Assembly (NCBI RefSeq): GCF_000718985.1
Contig: NZ_JODL01000015.1
Location: 62,001-126,000 of the forward strand
DNA from: Streptomyces megasporus
GTDB lineage: Bacteria; Actinomycetota; Actinomycetes; Streptomycetales; Streptomycetaceae
Direction: 5' to 3'
DNA: 64,000 bases
This document shows positions 54,486 through 62,307 of this stretch, piece after piece (within the stretch, counting starts at the first letter, position 1; each line of letters opens with the position of its first letter). The notes under the pieces were generated by a model. The model saw nothing but the letters and a program-made list of their open reading frames with translations, had not been told where the DNA came from and did no database searches. A program made the translations under genes and the position numbers.

Positions 54486-56274
54486 GATCACTCCGCAGGT
54501 GGTAACCGGCATGAACTTGCACGTTGCAGCATACGGACGACAGAGCTACGGCCGAGAGAACGGCAGCGAGGCCAGCCCGGCAGCGCAGCGCAGCGCCAAC
54601 TATGCGCGGTTCGAGACGTTCGCCGCTGAGGTGGCCCGCGACGGCAGAGAGGCCAAATGGTGCGGCCACTTCGAGGACGTAGGCATAAGCGCGTTCAGCG
54701 GCGTAGAGCGCCCCGAATTTGAGCGGCTGATCCGTGAGTGCCGTATGGGCCGTATCAACGTGATCATCGTCTACAACGTCAGCCGTCTGTCTCGACTGGA
54801 ACCGACCGATGCTCTCGGGATCGTGAACGAACTTCACAGCCTCGGCGTAACGATCATCAGCACGACCGAGGGTGTTTTCCGGCCGAAAGACACCTTGGAC
54901 TTGATCCACCTCATCTTCCGTCTGGACGGCGCGCACCAGGAGAGCCAGAACAAGAGCACGGCCGTCCGTGACGCTGTGAAGCAAGCGCGGGCCCTCGGCG
55001 GGTACGTCGGCGGTAAGGCACCGTTCGGCCGGAGGCTGCGTCAGGTGACCCGATACAACGCCGACGGCAAGCCGATTGCCATTCAGCTACTCGACACCGA
55101 CCCGGAGCAAGCGAAGATCATTCAGCGGGTGTGGTGGATCATCCGCAAATACAAGCACCGCGCGATCACTGAGAAGCCCACCGGTAAGGAGGTGCCCGGT
55201 TCCCTCGGAAGCATCGTGCGACAGTTCAACGCCGAGGGTGTGCCGACGCAGGGAACCGCGCGAGGGAAGAAGACGGCCGGGGGCGCGTGGCACATCAAGA
55301 CCCTTGCCGCCATGCTCCGGCATCCGCACCTTGCAGGGTTCGCAACCGACCCGATTTACGAGAAGCAGAAGACGAACCCTGAAAAGAAGCGGGTAGTCGG
55401 GCACCGCATCCGGCGAGACGAGAACGGGGCCCCGATTCAGGCGTGGGAACCGATCATCGAACCGGGCGACTGGTTCGAGTTGCAGGAGTGGCTAGACAGT
55501 CGCCCGAAGCGCAAGTTCGAGAACCGGACCACAGCCCTACTTACCAGCATGGAAGTTCTCTACTGCGAGTGCGGACGGCCGATGAGTGCCAACAACGCTG
55601 CGCGGCCGGTGGGCGGTTCGTACTTCTGCTCTCGCCCCAAGGGGGTCAAGCCCAAACCGGGTGAGCATGACGGTGGCTCATACATCAGCCGGGCCGGTGT
55701 CGATGATCTTGTCGCACGTCGCATCTTCGCTCTGATCTCTACGGCCGAGGACGACCCCGAGACAGCGGACATCCTCGCTGCCGCCGCACAGCGGTTCGGA
55801 GAGGCCAACGAGAGCCCAGAGAGAGCCCAGGAACGGCGCACGGTGGTACAGGAACGGGCCGACGCTGCGCGGGCGTTGGAACAGCTCTACGACGATGCCG
55901 ACCTGTACCGGGGCGATGAGATCGGCCGGGCACGGTGGCGCAAGGACGTACAGGCACAGCAGGAACGTCTAGCCGCATGTGATGCCCTCATGGCTGAACT
56001 TGGGGAAGCTGACGTTCCCACGCTGCCTATCTCGGAATGGCTCAGTCATGACGACGACTGGAACGGCGACCCGATCGGCCCCGGTACGTGGTGGGACCGT
56101 GCATCGCTGAACGACCGGCGCGCGCTGGTCAAGTTGTTCTGTGAGCGCGTGGAGATCCGTAAGGCACGGGACGACGAAAAGAGCCGAGGAAACAAGGCTG
56201 CGCCGGTTGTGGAACCGCGCGTCACGATCACATGGGCCAAGCCGAACCAGCGCGGGCAGGAGGACGCTGCCTAG
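54484..56274 (+). CDS. int: Large serine integrase, phiC31 family
   Basis: A 596-residue recombinase, close to phiC31 Int in length and order. The catalytic Ser is in AAYGRQSYGRENGS; RRIN-like NVIIVYNVSRLSRL, GVTIISTTEGVFR and GGYVGGKAPFG follow. The zinc domain has CECG...FCSR (residues about 360-400), and a long coiled coil precedes the C-terminal RVTITWAKPN. The start MITPQVVTGMNL aligns with phiC31 MTQGVVTGVDT. There is no good ribosome binding site in the integrated state. Excision would need a recombination directionality factor, not identified here. Confidence 0.95.
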   Translation: MITPQVVTGMNLHVAAYGRQSYGRENGSEASPAAQRSANYARFETFAAEVARDGREAKWCGHFEDVGISAFSGVERPEFERLIRECRMGRINVIIVYNVSRLSRLEPTDALGIVNELHSLGVTIISTTEGVFRPKDTLDLIHLIFRLDGAHQESQNKSTAVRDAVKQARALGGYVGGKAPFGRRLRQVTRYNADGKPIAIQLLDTDPEQAKIIQRVWWIIRKYKHRAITEKPTGKEVPGSLGSIVRQFNAEGVPTQGTARGKKTAGGAWHIKTLAAMLRHPHLAGFATDPIYEKQKTNPEKKRVVGHRIRRDENGAPIQAWEPIIEPGDWFELQEWLDSRPKRKFENRTTALLTSMEVLYCECGRPMSANNAARPVGGSYFCSRPKGVKPKPGEHDGGSYISRAGVDDLVARRIFALISTAEDDPETADILAAAAQRFGEANESPERAQERRTVVQERADAARALEQLYDDADLYRGDEIGRARWRKDVQAQQERLAACDALMAELGEADVPTLPISEWLSHDDDWNGDPIGPGTWWDRASLNDRRALVKLFCERVEIRKARDDEKSRGNKAAPVVEPRVTITWAKPNQRGQEDAA

Positions 56275-56294
56275 GCGGTCGTCTGACGCCCTAC

Positions 56295-56332
56295 AGGGGC
56301 CCGGTTGGTACTTGGGTACCGCCGGGCCCTTT
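56295..56332 (+). terminator. Intrinsic terminator after int
   Basis: 8-bp stem GGGCCCGG (56297-56304) and CCGGGCCC (56322-56329) with a loop that contains a second GGTAC/GTACC pairing, followed by TTTCG, 21 bp after the int stop. Confidence 0.75.
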
Positions 56333-56633
56333 CGTGTGCCCGCAGACAGCCCTACAACCGTTTTCAACGGGCAGTGCTGTGCCGAGGGTGGAGACGCGGC
56401 TACGCCTTACCGCCAGGAAGCCACAGGGGCCGCTGTGAGCGCCGTTCGCCGGCTAGCCGAGGAATACCGCCTAGGAAGCGCTAGACGGCCGTCTACGGCG
56501 CTCTACGCCCCTCGGTGCCGCCGACTACCGGGTCAGCCGCGTGAAACGCTCTGAGGGCCGCACAGGAGTTCTGTAGTCAAACGACTACTCTATGTGATGT
56601 CAGTTGCGGGCATTCGGCCCCTGACCTGCTGTT

Positions 56634-56711
56634 CTTAACAAACTCACTCTCTGCACTCCGAGAGCAAGAGACAGCGCGCCGAGGCCGCTTAACTCGCTCG
56701 CTCTCTGAGGG
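56634..56711. repeat. CTTAAC-type tandem repeats
   Basis: Unit 1 begins CTTAACAAACTCACTCTCT (56634-56652) and contains GAGAGCAAGA. Unit 2 begins at about 56689 with CTTAACTCGCTCGCTCTCTG and is followed by ACAGCAAGA. The first 19 bp of unit 1 recur exactly at 58869-58887. Confidence 0.8.
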
Positions 56712-56716
56712 ACAGC

Positions 56717-56750
56717 AAGACACCCGCTCGCTGAGGGGGTGTCTTTTCTT
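56717..56750 (+). terminator. Intrinsic terminator upstream of the 43-aa gene
   Basis: 9-bp stem AAGACACCC (56717-56725) and GGGTGTCTT (56737-56745) followed by the T-rich run TTTTCTTT, a typical phage-style terminator. Confidence 0.85.
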
Positions 56751-56786
56751 TGGTCCGATTTTGGATGCATCCAAGGAGGAGAGCTA

Positions 56787-56918
56787 ATGCGCACTAAGTG
56801 CAACTGCGGTAAGCCGCTCCCGCCCTACTGCGGAACGGGACAGCGACCGAAGTATTGCAGCCGCTCATGCCGTAGCCGTGCCTACTACCAGCGCAAGACG
56901 TACGGCGCTACTCGCTGA
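56787..56918 (+). CDS. 43-residue Cys-rich zinc-finger-like protein
   Basis: A 43-residue basic protein: CNCG near the N-terminus and YCSRSCRSRAYYQRK in the second half, giving a C-x-C/C-x3-C zinc-knuckle-like arrangement. The start has a very strong ribosome binding site (AAGGAGGAGAGCTA) that overlaps the TTGGATGCATCCAA palindrome. A similar YCSSRCRKWHR motif occurs in the 62454-62726 product. It is a plausible small DNA-binding regulator. Confidence 0.75.
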   Translation: MRTKCNCGKPLPPYCGTGQRPKYCSRSCRSRAYYQRKTYGATR

Positions 56919-56929
56919 GGAAACACCCC

Positions 56930-56951
56930 CACCTAGGAACGTTCCTAGGTG
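56930..56951. repeat. 22-bp palindrome, copy 1 (perfect)
   Basis: CACCTAGGAAC followed directly by its reverse complement. It begins 12 bp after the 43-aa gene stop and ends 23 bp before the next ATG. Confidence 0.95.
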
Positions 56952-56974
56952 CCACGCCGAGAGGACACACGAGA

Positions 56975-57199
56975 ATGACCGAAGCAGAAAAGCAGCGCGC
57001 CCGAGTAGACGCGCTGATCGTATGGGTTGAGGAACGAATAGAACTCCTCAACGACTACGGGCCCGGTGCGCTGTCTAGCGACCAACTGATTTTCCCCGAC
57101 CCGTACCGCACCCCCGACGCACCCGAAAGCAAGCCACGCCGTAACCGCACCGCCCGCAACGCCGCCGCCGCACTCGCATTCCTGGAGAACGACAAGTGA
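56975..57199 (+). CDS. Small hypothetical protein ahead of the primase
   Basis: A 74-residue protein. Residues 1-30 form a likely helix (EAEKQRARVDALIVWVEERIELL) and the rest is a Pro/Arg-rich tail (shown in part: RVDALIVWVEERIELL). No family recognised. GAGAGGAC lies upstream of the ATG. The stop overlaps the primase start (GTGA), so it is translationally coupled and may act with it. Confidence 0.7.
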   Translation: MTEAEKQRARVDALIVWVEERIELLNDYGPGALSSDQLIFPDPYRTPDAPESKPRRNRTARNAAAALAFLENDK

Positions 57200-58650
57200 A
57201 CTTCGATAACGCCTACTGGGCCCGACAGCGTGAACTACTAAGCATTGACCCCGAGGTTCGGCACGTGAACTTTGCGCGGTTCGTTGCCGACCAGTGCGGC
57301 CACGAGCTACGCCACGTGCAGCACGTTGGTTGGTACCGCTGGAATGGCCGAATCTGGGAAGCAACCGGCGACGACGGCGCGGCCATGCAGGCGATTACCG
57401 ATGCCGCCCGAATCCTCATGCGCCACGGGGCCGACAATCCCGCTGACATGAATTGGGCTGCCGCCGCAGCTAACAAGATGCTCGTTAACTTCCAGCGGCG
57501 CGCAATCGTCGCGGAAATGTCCGTCCTGCCGCAGCTCCGAGCCACGGTCGATGATCTCGACACACACCGCCACTTGCTGACGTTCCGCAATGGCACCGTG
57601 GACCTCCGAACCGGCGAACTAAAGCCGCACGATCCCGCCGACATGCTGACGCAGTGCGCGCTAGTCGATTACGTGCCCGATGCCGAGTGCCCCCGCTGGC
57701 TGCGATTCGTAGAGGAAATCTTCCCCGGCGACCCCGAGCTACAGCGGTACTACCAGACCTTTCTAGGAATGGCGATTACCGGCGAGGTACGCGAGCACGC
57801 GCTAGGCGTTTGGTACGGAGAGCACGGCCGGAACGGCAAGGGCACCACCATTCGCACCATGCAAAAGGTGTTCGGTCACGATATCGTGCATGAGGTTCCG
57901 TTCACCATCTTTGAGAACGTGCGCGGTCAGGCTGTCCACACTGAGCAAATCGCAGCGCTGCGCGGTAAGCGGCTAGTCGTGGCGCAGGAAGGTAACCAGG
58001 GTGTGCCGATGAATACGGCGCTACTCAAGAACCTTTCCGGTGGGGACCGAATCAACACCCGACACCTTCACGGAAAGGTGTTCTCTTTCGAGCCCACCTT
58101 TACCATCGTGCTCGCTACCAACTATCTGCCGGAATTCGGTTCGGGTGGTGCTGCGCTATGGGCCCGCACTAAGGCCGTTCTGTTCGGACAGAGCTTCGCT
58201 GACCGGCGAGACCCGGACCTAGAACCAACGATCCAGGGGCCGGAGCGTGAGGGTGTAGCCGCATGGGTTGTCCGTGGCGCAGTCCGCTACTACGCCGAAG
58301 GCTTGCGCGACCCGCTGAGTGTCGTTGCTGCGACCGAGCACCACAAGGAAGAGGTGGACCCGCTAAAGCCTCTCATCGGTGAGGTATTCGACTACGACGA
58401 CGACAGCGAAGTTAAGCGGTCCGATTTCAACCGGGCGCTAAAAGAATGGTGCCAGGACAACGGCGAAACGTCGGGCAAGTTTAAGCCCAGCTCCGTTAAG
58501 AACCACCTAAAGACGAACGGGGTCACCGAGGTTCAGCGAAAGGGCAAGGGTTGGATGTACCGAGGTATCTACCTGCTGTCTGACCCGCCCGCACACATCG
58601 TGAAGCCTGAGCCGCTCGGCCCCGGAATTCTCGACCAAACGCAGCGCTGA
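57196..58650 (+). CDS. P4/D5-type phage primase-helicase C-terminal protein
   Basis: A 484-residue protein. Residues about 75-200 match D5_N (LLTFRNGTVDLRTGEL), and the SF3 helicase follows with Walker A GEHGRNGKGTTIRTM and a Walker-B-like LVVAQEGNQG; the sensor is FTIVLATNYLPE. A winged-helix-like C-terminal part (SSVKNHLKTNGV) binds DNA. The N-terminal primase domain of full P4 alpha is missing or very short. It probably melts the element's origin and drives its replication. The GTG start is coupled to the preceding gene. Confidence 0.92.
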   Translation: MNFDNAYWARQRELLSIDPEVRHVNFARFVADQCGHELRHVQHVGWYRWNGRIWEATGDDGAAMQAITDAARILMRHGADNPADMNWAAAAANKMLVNFQRRAIVAEMSVLPQLRATVDDLDTHRHLLTFRNGTVDLRTGELKPHDPADMLTQCALVDYVPDAECPRWLRFVEEIFPGDPELQRYYQTFLGMAITGEVREHALGVWYGEHGRNGKGTTIRTMQKVFGHDIVHEVPFTIFENVRGQAVHTEQIAALRGKRLVVAQEGNQGVPMNTALLKNLSGGDRINTRHLHGKVFSFEPTFTIVLATNYLPEFGSGGAALWARTKAVLFGQSFADRRDPDLEPTIQGPEREGVAAWVVRGAVRYYAEGLRDPLSVVAATEHHKEEVDPLKPLIGEVFDYDDDSEVKRSDFNRALKEWCQDNGETSGKFKPSSVKNHLKTNGVTEVQRKGKGWMYRGIYLLSDPPAHIVKPEPLGPGILDQTQR

Positions 58651-58693
58651 CAGCGGGAAAGCGCGCTTTAGCGGTGGGGCGGTCATAGAAAAG

Positions 58694-58747
58694 TTGTTAC
58701 CTGTACCTTCTCCCCATACGTGTATAGGAGGAAGGGTCAGGTAACAA
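58694..58747. repeat. Long imperfect inverted repeat
   Basis: 10-bp perfect outer stem TTGTTACCTG/CAGGTAACAA, then ACCTTCTCC against GGAGGAAGGG with small mismatches, and an AT-richer loop CCATACGTGTATA. Confidence 0.85.
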
Positions 58748-58868
58748 GAAATCTGTTACCGCCCCTCTCGCTTTCGCGGCCTTCCTCGCTGTGGTGCCGG
58801 TGCACCGTAACGGCTGTATAACCATCCCTCGGCCCCGTGCGGAATTCCGCCCCTAAACGGCGCTTTCC

Positions 58869-58887
58869 CTTAACAAACTCACTCTCT
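58869..58887. repeat. Exact second copy of the 19-bp CTTAAC repeat
   Basis: CTTAACAAACTCACTCTCT, identical to 56634-56652, 2.2 kb away on the same strand. Confidence 0.9.
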
Positions 58888-58997
58888 CACGGGTAGGGCC
58901 GATTCCAAAGGTTCTGTTACGGGGTCACCCTTCGGACGTTCTCTCGGCGTTGCCCGGCCGGTCAGATTTTCTCTCCTTGTCTGGCCGGCTGCCCGCC

Positions 58998-59019
58998 CAC
59001 ATAGGAACGTTCCTAGGTG
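58998..59019. repeat. 22-bp palindrome, copy 2 (one mismatch)
   Basis: Same element as copy 1 with A in place of C at position 4 (CACATAGGAAC then the perfect right half). Confidence 0.92.
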
Positions 59020-59109
59020 ATCCCCTCGCGGCTGCACCCGCACCCCCCTTAGTCTTCGGTGAGGATAACTCACGCGCGTACTGACGTTTACGGCGTGGCG
59101 CTCACCGCT

Positions 59110-59167
59110 TGCCCCCTTACCCGCTGTGTGGTCTGTGCAGAGACCCGGCCGGTAAGGGGGCATTTTT
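59110..59167 (+). terminator. Terminator or attenuator before the 132-aa gene
   Basis: 12-bp perfect stem TGCCCCCTTACC (59110-59121) and GGTAAGGGGGCA (59151-59162), followed by TTTTT. It lies 22 bp upstream of an ATG. The leader before it has alternative pairings (GGTGAG at 59061 with CTCACC at 59101). Confidence 0.8.
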
Positions 59168-59189
59168 CGTATCCCGAGAGGAACACCGT

Positions 59190-59588
59190 ATGGGCTCATG
59201 GAATTGGGCTGAGCTTAGTAGTTCCGGTGGTAGCTCTACCCACAACCGCGATTACGCCGAGCGCTGGTCCCGTAAGCGGGCACAGAGCAGCCGCCCCACC
59301 CTCGGTCACTTCGACCATTACGAGGAAAAGGCGCGAGAGCGTGAGGCTGCACAGCGAGAGGCCGAGGCAAACCGAAACGCTGCCGAGTGGTCGAGTGAGT
59401 GGCGAGAGCGGGAAGACGCGATAAGTCGTTTCCGCGCTGATGATCCAGAGCCATTCGTTCCCGGCCCCGACGCTGACGATTTTTATGTACGAATGGATGA
59501 GCGCGCGGAATGGGAAAAGCGTCGAGACGCTTACCTAGATCGCGTCGAGGGTGAAAAGATCGCCGCCCGTATCAAGAGCCGTTTCTAA
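59190..59588 (+). CDS. Charged hypothetical protein of the element
   Basis: A 132-residue hydrophilic protein with a highly charged central helix (EEKAREREAAQREAEANRNAAE, about residues 45-70; shown in part: REREAAQREAEANRNAAE) and the C-terminal RMDERAEWEKRRDAYLDRVE. No known family. GAGAGGAACACC upstream of ATG 59190. Confidence 0.72.
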   Translation: MGSWNWAELSSSGGSSTHNRDYAERWSRKRAQSSRPTLGHFDHYEEKAREREAAQREAEANRNAAEWSSEWREREDAISRFRADDPEPFVPGPDADDFYVRMDERAEWEKRRDAYLDRVEGEKIAARIKSRF

Positions 59589-59606
59589 CCGAGGAGAACA
59601 CCCGAA

Positions 59607-60443
59607 ATGAAGCTAGAACTAGCTCCCAGCAATGTTCGTATTGCGCTGGAGTCTGCCGACCGGACTAAGGCGAAGGTTAATGAGCTAGCCGAGAAGGTCA
59701 ACCGGGCCACGCCGCCCGAGAAGATTTGGACGGATGAGGCGCAGCTACTCGGTATTGATCCGTGGCACTGTGACCTAGCGCCGGCCGTAGCCGCTGAGCG
59801 TTGGAAGAAGGTGCGGGAGCTAAGCGACTTTTGCGACGACCTAGAGGCGCGCTGGCATGAGCTGGAAAGCGAAGCCGAGGCCATCCGGAAGAATGCCGCT
59901 AAGGCACACGCCGAGGCGCTGCGAAAGGGCACTAAGGCCCCGTCCACGGCTGCTAAGGCATTCGAGGCTGACGCTGCCCTAGAGGGATGCTCGCTGGTTC
60001 TGAGTGAGACTGTGACCGAGCTACGTCGGGCGCGAAAGTCTTACGACTCGCTGCTAAACGATACGGCGTTTCTCAACGAGTACCGGGAGGCCGTTATTAC
60101 CGAGTTCAAGGCGCAGCGGGAAAAGGCAGCCGAGGCTTTCAAGGCTGCCGCTGGCCACATCAACGCGACGCGCCGGCGATACGGCACTCTAGTTAACCTC
60201 ACGGTGAACCACCTAGACGCTATTCCCGAGGAAGCTCGTTACCATCTACCGCTTCGCGGCACGGGGTGGGGAAACGCCGATGTGTCTACCTCGCTAAATA
60301 TGCTGCAAAAGCAGTTCAACGAGGATCACCCGCTGTTCTCTGGTGATTTCTTCACGATGCCGCTAGGCGAGATTGCCGAGGCAGCCGAGGAGTTGGCCGA
60401 GGAACGAAAGGCGACGGCCGACCGGCGTAACTACCTGATGTAG
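59607..60443 (+). CDS. Helical/coiled-coil hypothetical protein of the element
   Basis: A 278-residue, mostly helical protein with coiled-coil segments at about residues 15-35, 75-120 and 165-190. Lys/Glu/Ala-rich, no Cys cluster, no catalytic motif I recognise. GAGGAG lies upstream of the ATG, 18 bp after the previous stop. Scaffold-like proteins of phages and satellites can look like this, but so can many others; function unknown. Confidence 0.72.
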   Translation: MKLELAPSNVRIALESADRTKAKVNELAEKVNRATPPEKIWTDEAQLLGIDPWHCDLAPAVAAERWKKVRELSDFCDDLEARWHELESEAEAIRKNAAKAHAEALRKGTKAPSTAAKAFEADAALEGCSLVLSETVTELRRARKSYDSLLNDTAFLNEYREAVITEFKAQREKAAEAFKAAAGHINATRRRYGTLVNLTVNHLDAIPEEARYHLPLRGTGWGNADVSTSLNMLQKQFNEDHPLFSGDFFTMPLGEIAEAAEELAEERKATADRRNYLM

Positions 60444-60456
60444 CCCGGTTGTTTTG

Positions 60457-60489
60457 GCGGGGTCGGTATAGGACCACCGGCCCCGCTTT
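60457..60489 (+). terminator. Intrinsic terminator
   Basis: 11-bp stem GCGGGGTCGGT (60457-60467) and ACCGGCCCCGC (60476-60486) with one G-U pair, then TTTCATTCTT, 13 bp after the preceding stop. A further inverted repeat TGCACGC-N7-GCGTGCA follows in the leader of the next gene. Confidence 0.82.
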
Positions 60490-60707
60490 CATTCTTCCTG
60501 GTTATGAATGCACGCATTGAACGCGTGCACATTCCTCGCTGAATTCACGCTGCGTAGCCTCGCTGAATGTCACCGAATGTGACTGGAAGGGTGGGGGCCC
60601 ACCCCCAAACGGCCCTCTTCCGGACCGGGACCGTATAGCAGTCACCGGAATGCGTGCCCGCAGCGCTCCCAGCTCCAGCAAACCAACACGCACCGTAAGG
60701 AGGTGCC

Positions 60708-61067
60708 ATGCCTGAAACCAGCCGGTCGGCTGCATTCCGTGACGAGATTACGGAGGCGTTCGACCTTGACCCGGATCACGCCCGCATCGTTGATGAGGCC
60801 GCCCGCATTCTCGATGAGCTAGCCCTGATGGAATCGGCTATCGCCCAACACGGTGCGATTGTTCAGGGACGCTACGGCCCGCAGATTAACCCCGCGCTAG
60901 AACAGGCCGATAAGCACCGTAAGACGTTTATGGCGTTGCTCAAGTCGCTTAACCTCCCGCGCGAGACTCACGCCGAGATCGTGGATATGACCGAGGCCGC
61001 AGCGGCTAAGGCGCGGAGCGATGCAGCGCGTAAGGCTGCGCTGGCCCGATGGGGGACCCGAGGATGA
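60708..61067 (+). CDS. Small terminase-like protein (P27-type)
   Basis: A 119-residue helical protein: FDLDPDHARIVDEAARILDELALMESAI, GAIVQGRYGPQINPALEQADKHRKTFMALLKSLNLP, then an Ala/Lys/Arg-rich tail. The order, size and the xGxxxNPAlxxxxxxxxxfxxllxxLgLp pattern fit P27-family small terminase subunits, which recognise DNA for packaging. AAGGAGG precedes the ATG. No large terminase follows in the window. Confidence 0.7.
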   Translation: MPETSRSAAFRDEITEAFDLDPDHARIVDEAARILDELALMESAIAQHGAIVQGRYGPQINPALEQADKHRKTFMALLKSLNLPRETHAEIVDMTEAAAAKARSDAARKAALARWGTRG

Positions 61068-61471
61068 GCCGCCGCCGTTATTCCTCAGCCGTCCCTTTGC
61101 CGGTCCGTGTGGAACACCTGCTAACGCTTAGCGCTCCCGCTCCCGCTGTTGTGCGTGACGTACTCAGCGAGCACCCCGAGGCAGCGCGCATTTACAGTAC
61201 GGACGCCGCCGACTGGCTTACGGATAAGGAACTGTCCGCGCCGTATTTCTACGACGCAGCACACGCGGTCATGCTGGCCGAGGTGAACCGGGATCATGCG
61301 ATTGACGGATGGTTCCGCTCCCTTGAATTCACCGTCCGCGACCTTGAACGCTCGGCGCTGTATTCCGCACGCGGTATTGGGTTTGGTATTCCGCCGCTTG
61401 AATCGTCGGTGTTGCACCTGCCCGCGCTCCGCTGGTCTGGCCGTTGCGCTGTTCGTCGCACCACACCTTGA
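61064..61471 (+). CDS. Hypothetical protein coupled to the small terminase-like gene
   Basis: A 135-residue protein without recognisable motifs. The start overlaps the preceding stop (ATGA). The last about 30 residues (LPALRWSGRCAVRRTTP) look less protein-like, so the true end may reflect a frameshift or a poorly conserved tail. Confidence 0.6.
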   Translation: MSRRRYSSAVPLPVRVEHLLTLSAPAPAVVRDVLSEHPEAARIYSTDAADWLTDKELSAPYFYDAAHAVMLAEVNRDHAIDGWFRSLEFTVRDLERSALYSARGIGFGIPPLESSVLHLPALRWSGRCAVRRTTP

Positions 61472-61494
61472 CGTTTAGGTGTGATCCATAAGCC

Positions 61495-61520
61495 ACCGGG
61501 CGGTTTGGCCGTCGCCCGGT
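61495..61520 (+). terminator. Hairpin before the membrane-HTH gene
   Basis: 8-bp stem ACCGGGCG/CGCCCGGT with a 10-nt loop, 24 bp after the preceding stop. No strong T-tract. Confidence 0.6.
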
Positions 61521-61599
61521 TAGGGGGTGCCGCTCCGCTGTCTTTCTTCCTTTCAACAGCGTTGAGCGGCCCCCCGTTTTCTTCGAAAGGAAACACACG

Positions 61600-62307
61600 A
61601 TGAGACTTCCCCTATACGCACGCATTGCGGCTACGGGCGGCCGGCCGGTTGTCCTACTCGCTGCGCTGGCCATGTCCGCACCGGGCGAATATCAGCTAGC
61701 GGTCATGGCCGGTTGGTCGCCGAGCGTGGCCGTTCTCATGCCGCTTGTGGTTTCGGCGTACGCCGCTGTTGCTGCGGTCATTTCGGCCACCTGTCCGGAC
61801 AGCCGGTCAGCGAGGATCGGGGCGGGAATGGCGCTGTTGCTCGCGTTGACTGCGCAGGTGACCGCGCATCTGATCATGTCCGGTTATCTGTCGGTCGGGC
61901 CGGTCATGGTTGCCGCTGTATCGGCCGTTCCGCCTCTTGTGGCCGGTCACCTAATGCACCTTGCCGCTGTGGGCCGTAACGGCGCTGAGAGGCTGTCTGA
62001 GGGCCGCGAGGATGACCGGCCTACTGACCGGCCGACAGAGCCGCGTAAGGACGCTGAGAGGCCGTTTGAGAGCGTCGCGGACACGGGCCCGGACATGGCC
62101 GGACAGAGCGCCGAGGATGACCGCCCGTCCGGTCAGCGTTCGCCGGTCACTCCACCTAGCCCCGAGGTAATCCGTACGGCCATTGCCGCACTGTCCGCCA
62201 GTGGGCAGCGCGTGACCGGACAGATGATCGCTGACCATTTCGGCGTCAGTGAACGCACCGGCCGCCGGTATCTGGCCATGGTCGAGGAGTCCGCCAATGC
62301 GCGATGA
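61600..62307 (+). CDS. Membrane protein with C-terminal helix-turn-helix (DUF2637/SpdB-like)
   Basis: A 235-residue protein. Residues 1-130 contain about four membrane spans (PVVLLAALAMSAPGEYQLAVMAG, LMPLVVSAYAAVAAVISA and two more; given in part). A charged linker follows, then a C-terminal HTH: TAIAALSASGQRVTGQMIADHFGVSERTGRRYLAM (shown in part: VTGQMIADHFGVSERTGRR). This combination is common in Streptomyces mobile elements, where related proteins are called DUF2637 or spread proteins. GAAAGGAAACAC precedes the ATG. Confidence 0.78.
   Translation: MRLPLYARIAATGGRPVVLLAALAMSAPGEYQLAVMAGWSPSVAVLMPLVVSAYAAVAAVISATCPDSRSARIGAGMALLLALTAQVTAHLIMSGYLSVGPVMVAAVSAVPPLVAGHLMHLAAVGRNGAERLSEGREDDRPTDRPTEPRKDAERPFESVADTGPDMAGQSAEDDRPSGQRSPVTPPSPEVIRTAIAALSASGQRVTGQMIADHFGVSERTGRRYLAMVEESANAR

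Larger units (their letters stand above)
56333..56786. other. Non-coding control region between int and the early genes
   Basis: About 450 bp with no supported gene. It holds several inverted repeats: AGCGC/TAGACGGCCGTCTA/GCGCT (56477-56502, a 14-bp perfect palindrome inside a larger broken one), GTAGTC-aaac-GACTAC (56573-56588), the tandem units at 56634-56711, a terminator at 56717, and a palindrome TTGGATGCATCCAA at 56761-56774. It probably includes the early promoter. Confidence 0.6.
58651..59109. other. Candidate replication-origin/control region
   Basis: About 460 bp without a credible gene. It contains the imperfect hairpin 58694-58747 (arms TTGTTACCTG and CAGGTAACAA, with further pairing inside), extra TGTTAC copies at about 58754 and 58913, the 19-bp CTTAAC repeat at 58869-58887, and a 22-bp palindrome copy at 58998-59019. 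A minus-strand frame of 106 codons crosses part of it but has no good start. Position directly after a primase-helicase gene is typical for a phage-type origin. Confidence 0.5.

Noticed and set aside
56930..56951. 22-bp palindrome as a LexA box
   Set aside because: The actinobacterial SOS box has CGAAC-N4-GTTCG spacing; here GAAC and GTTC abut.
58879..59199. 106-codon minus-strand frame in the element
   Set aside because: No ribosome binding site, Arg/Pro-rich, crosses the palindrome and terminator; more likely non-coding.
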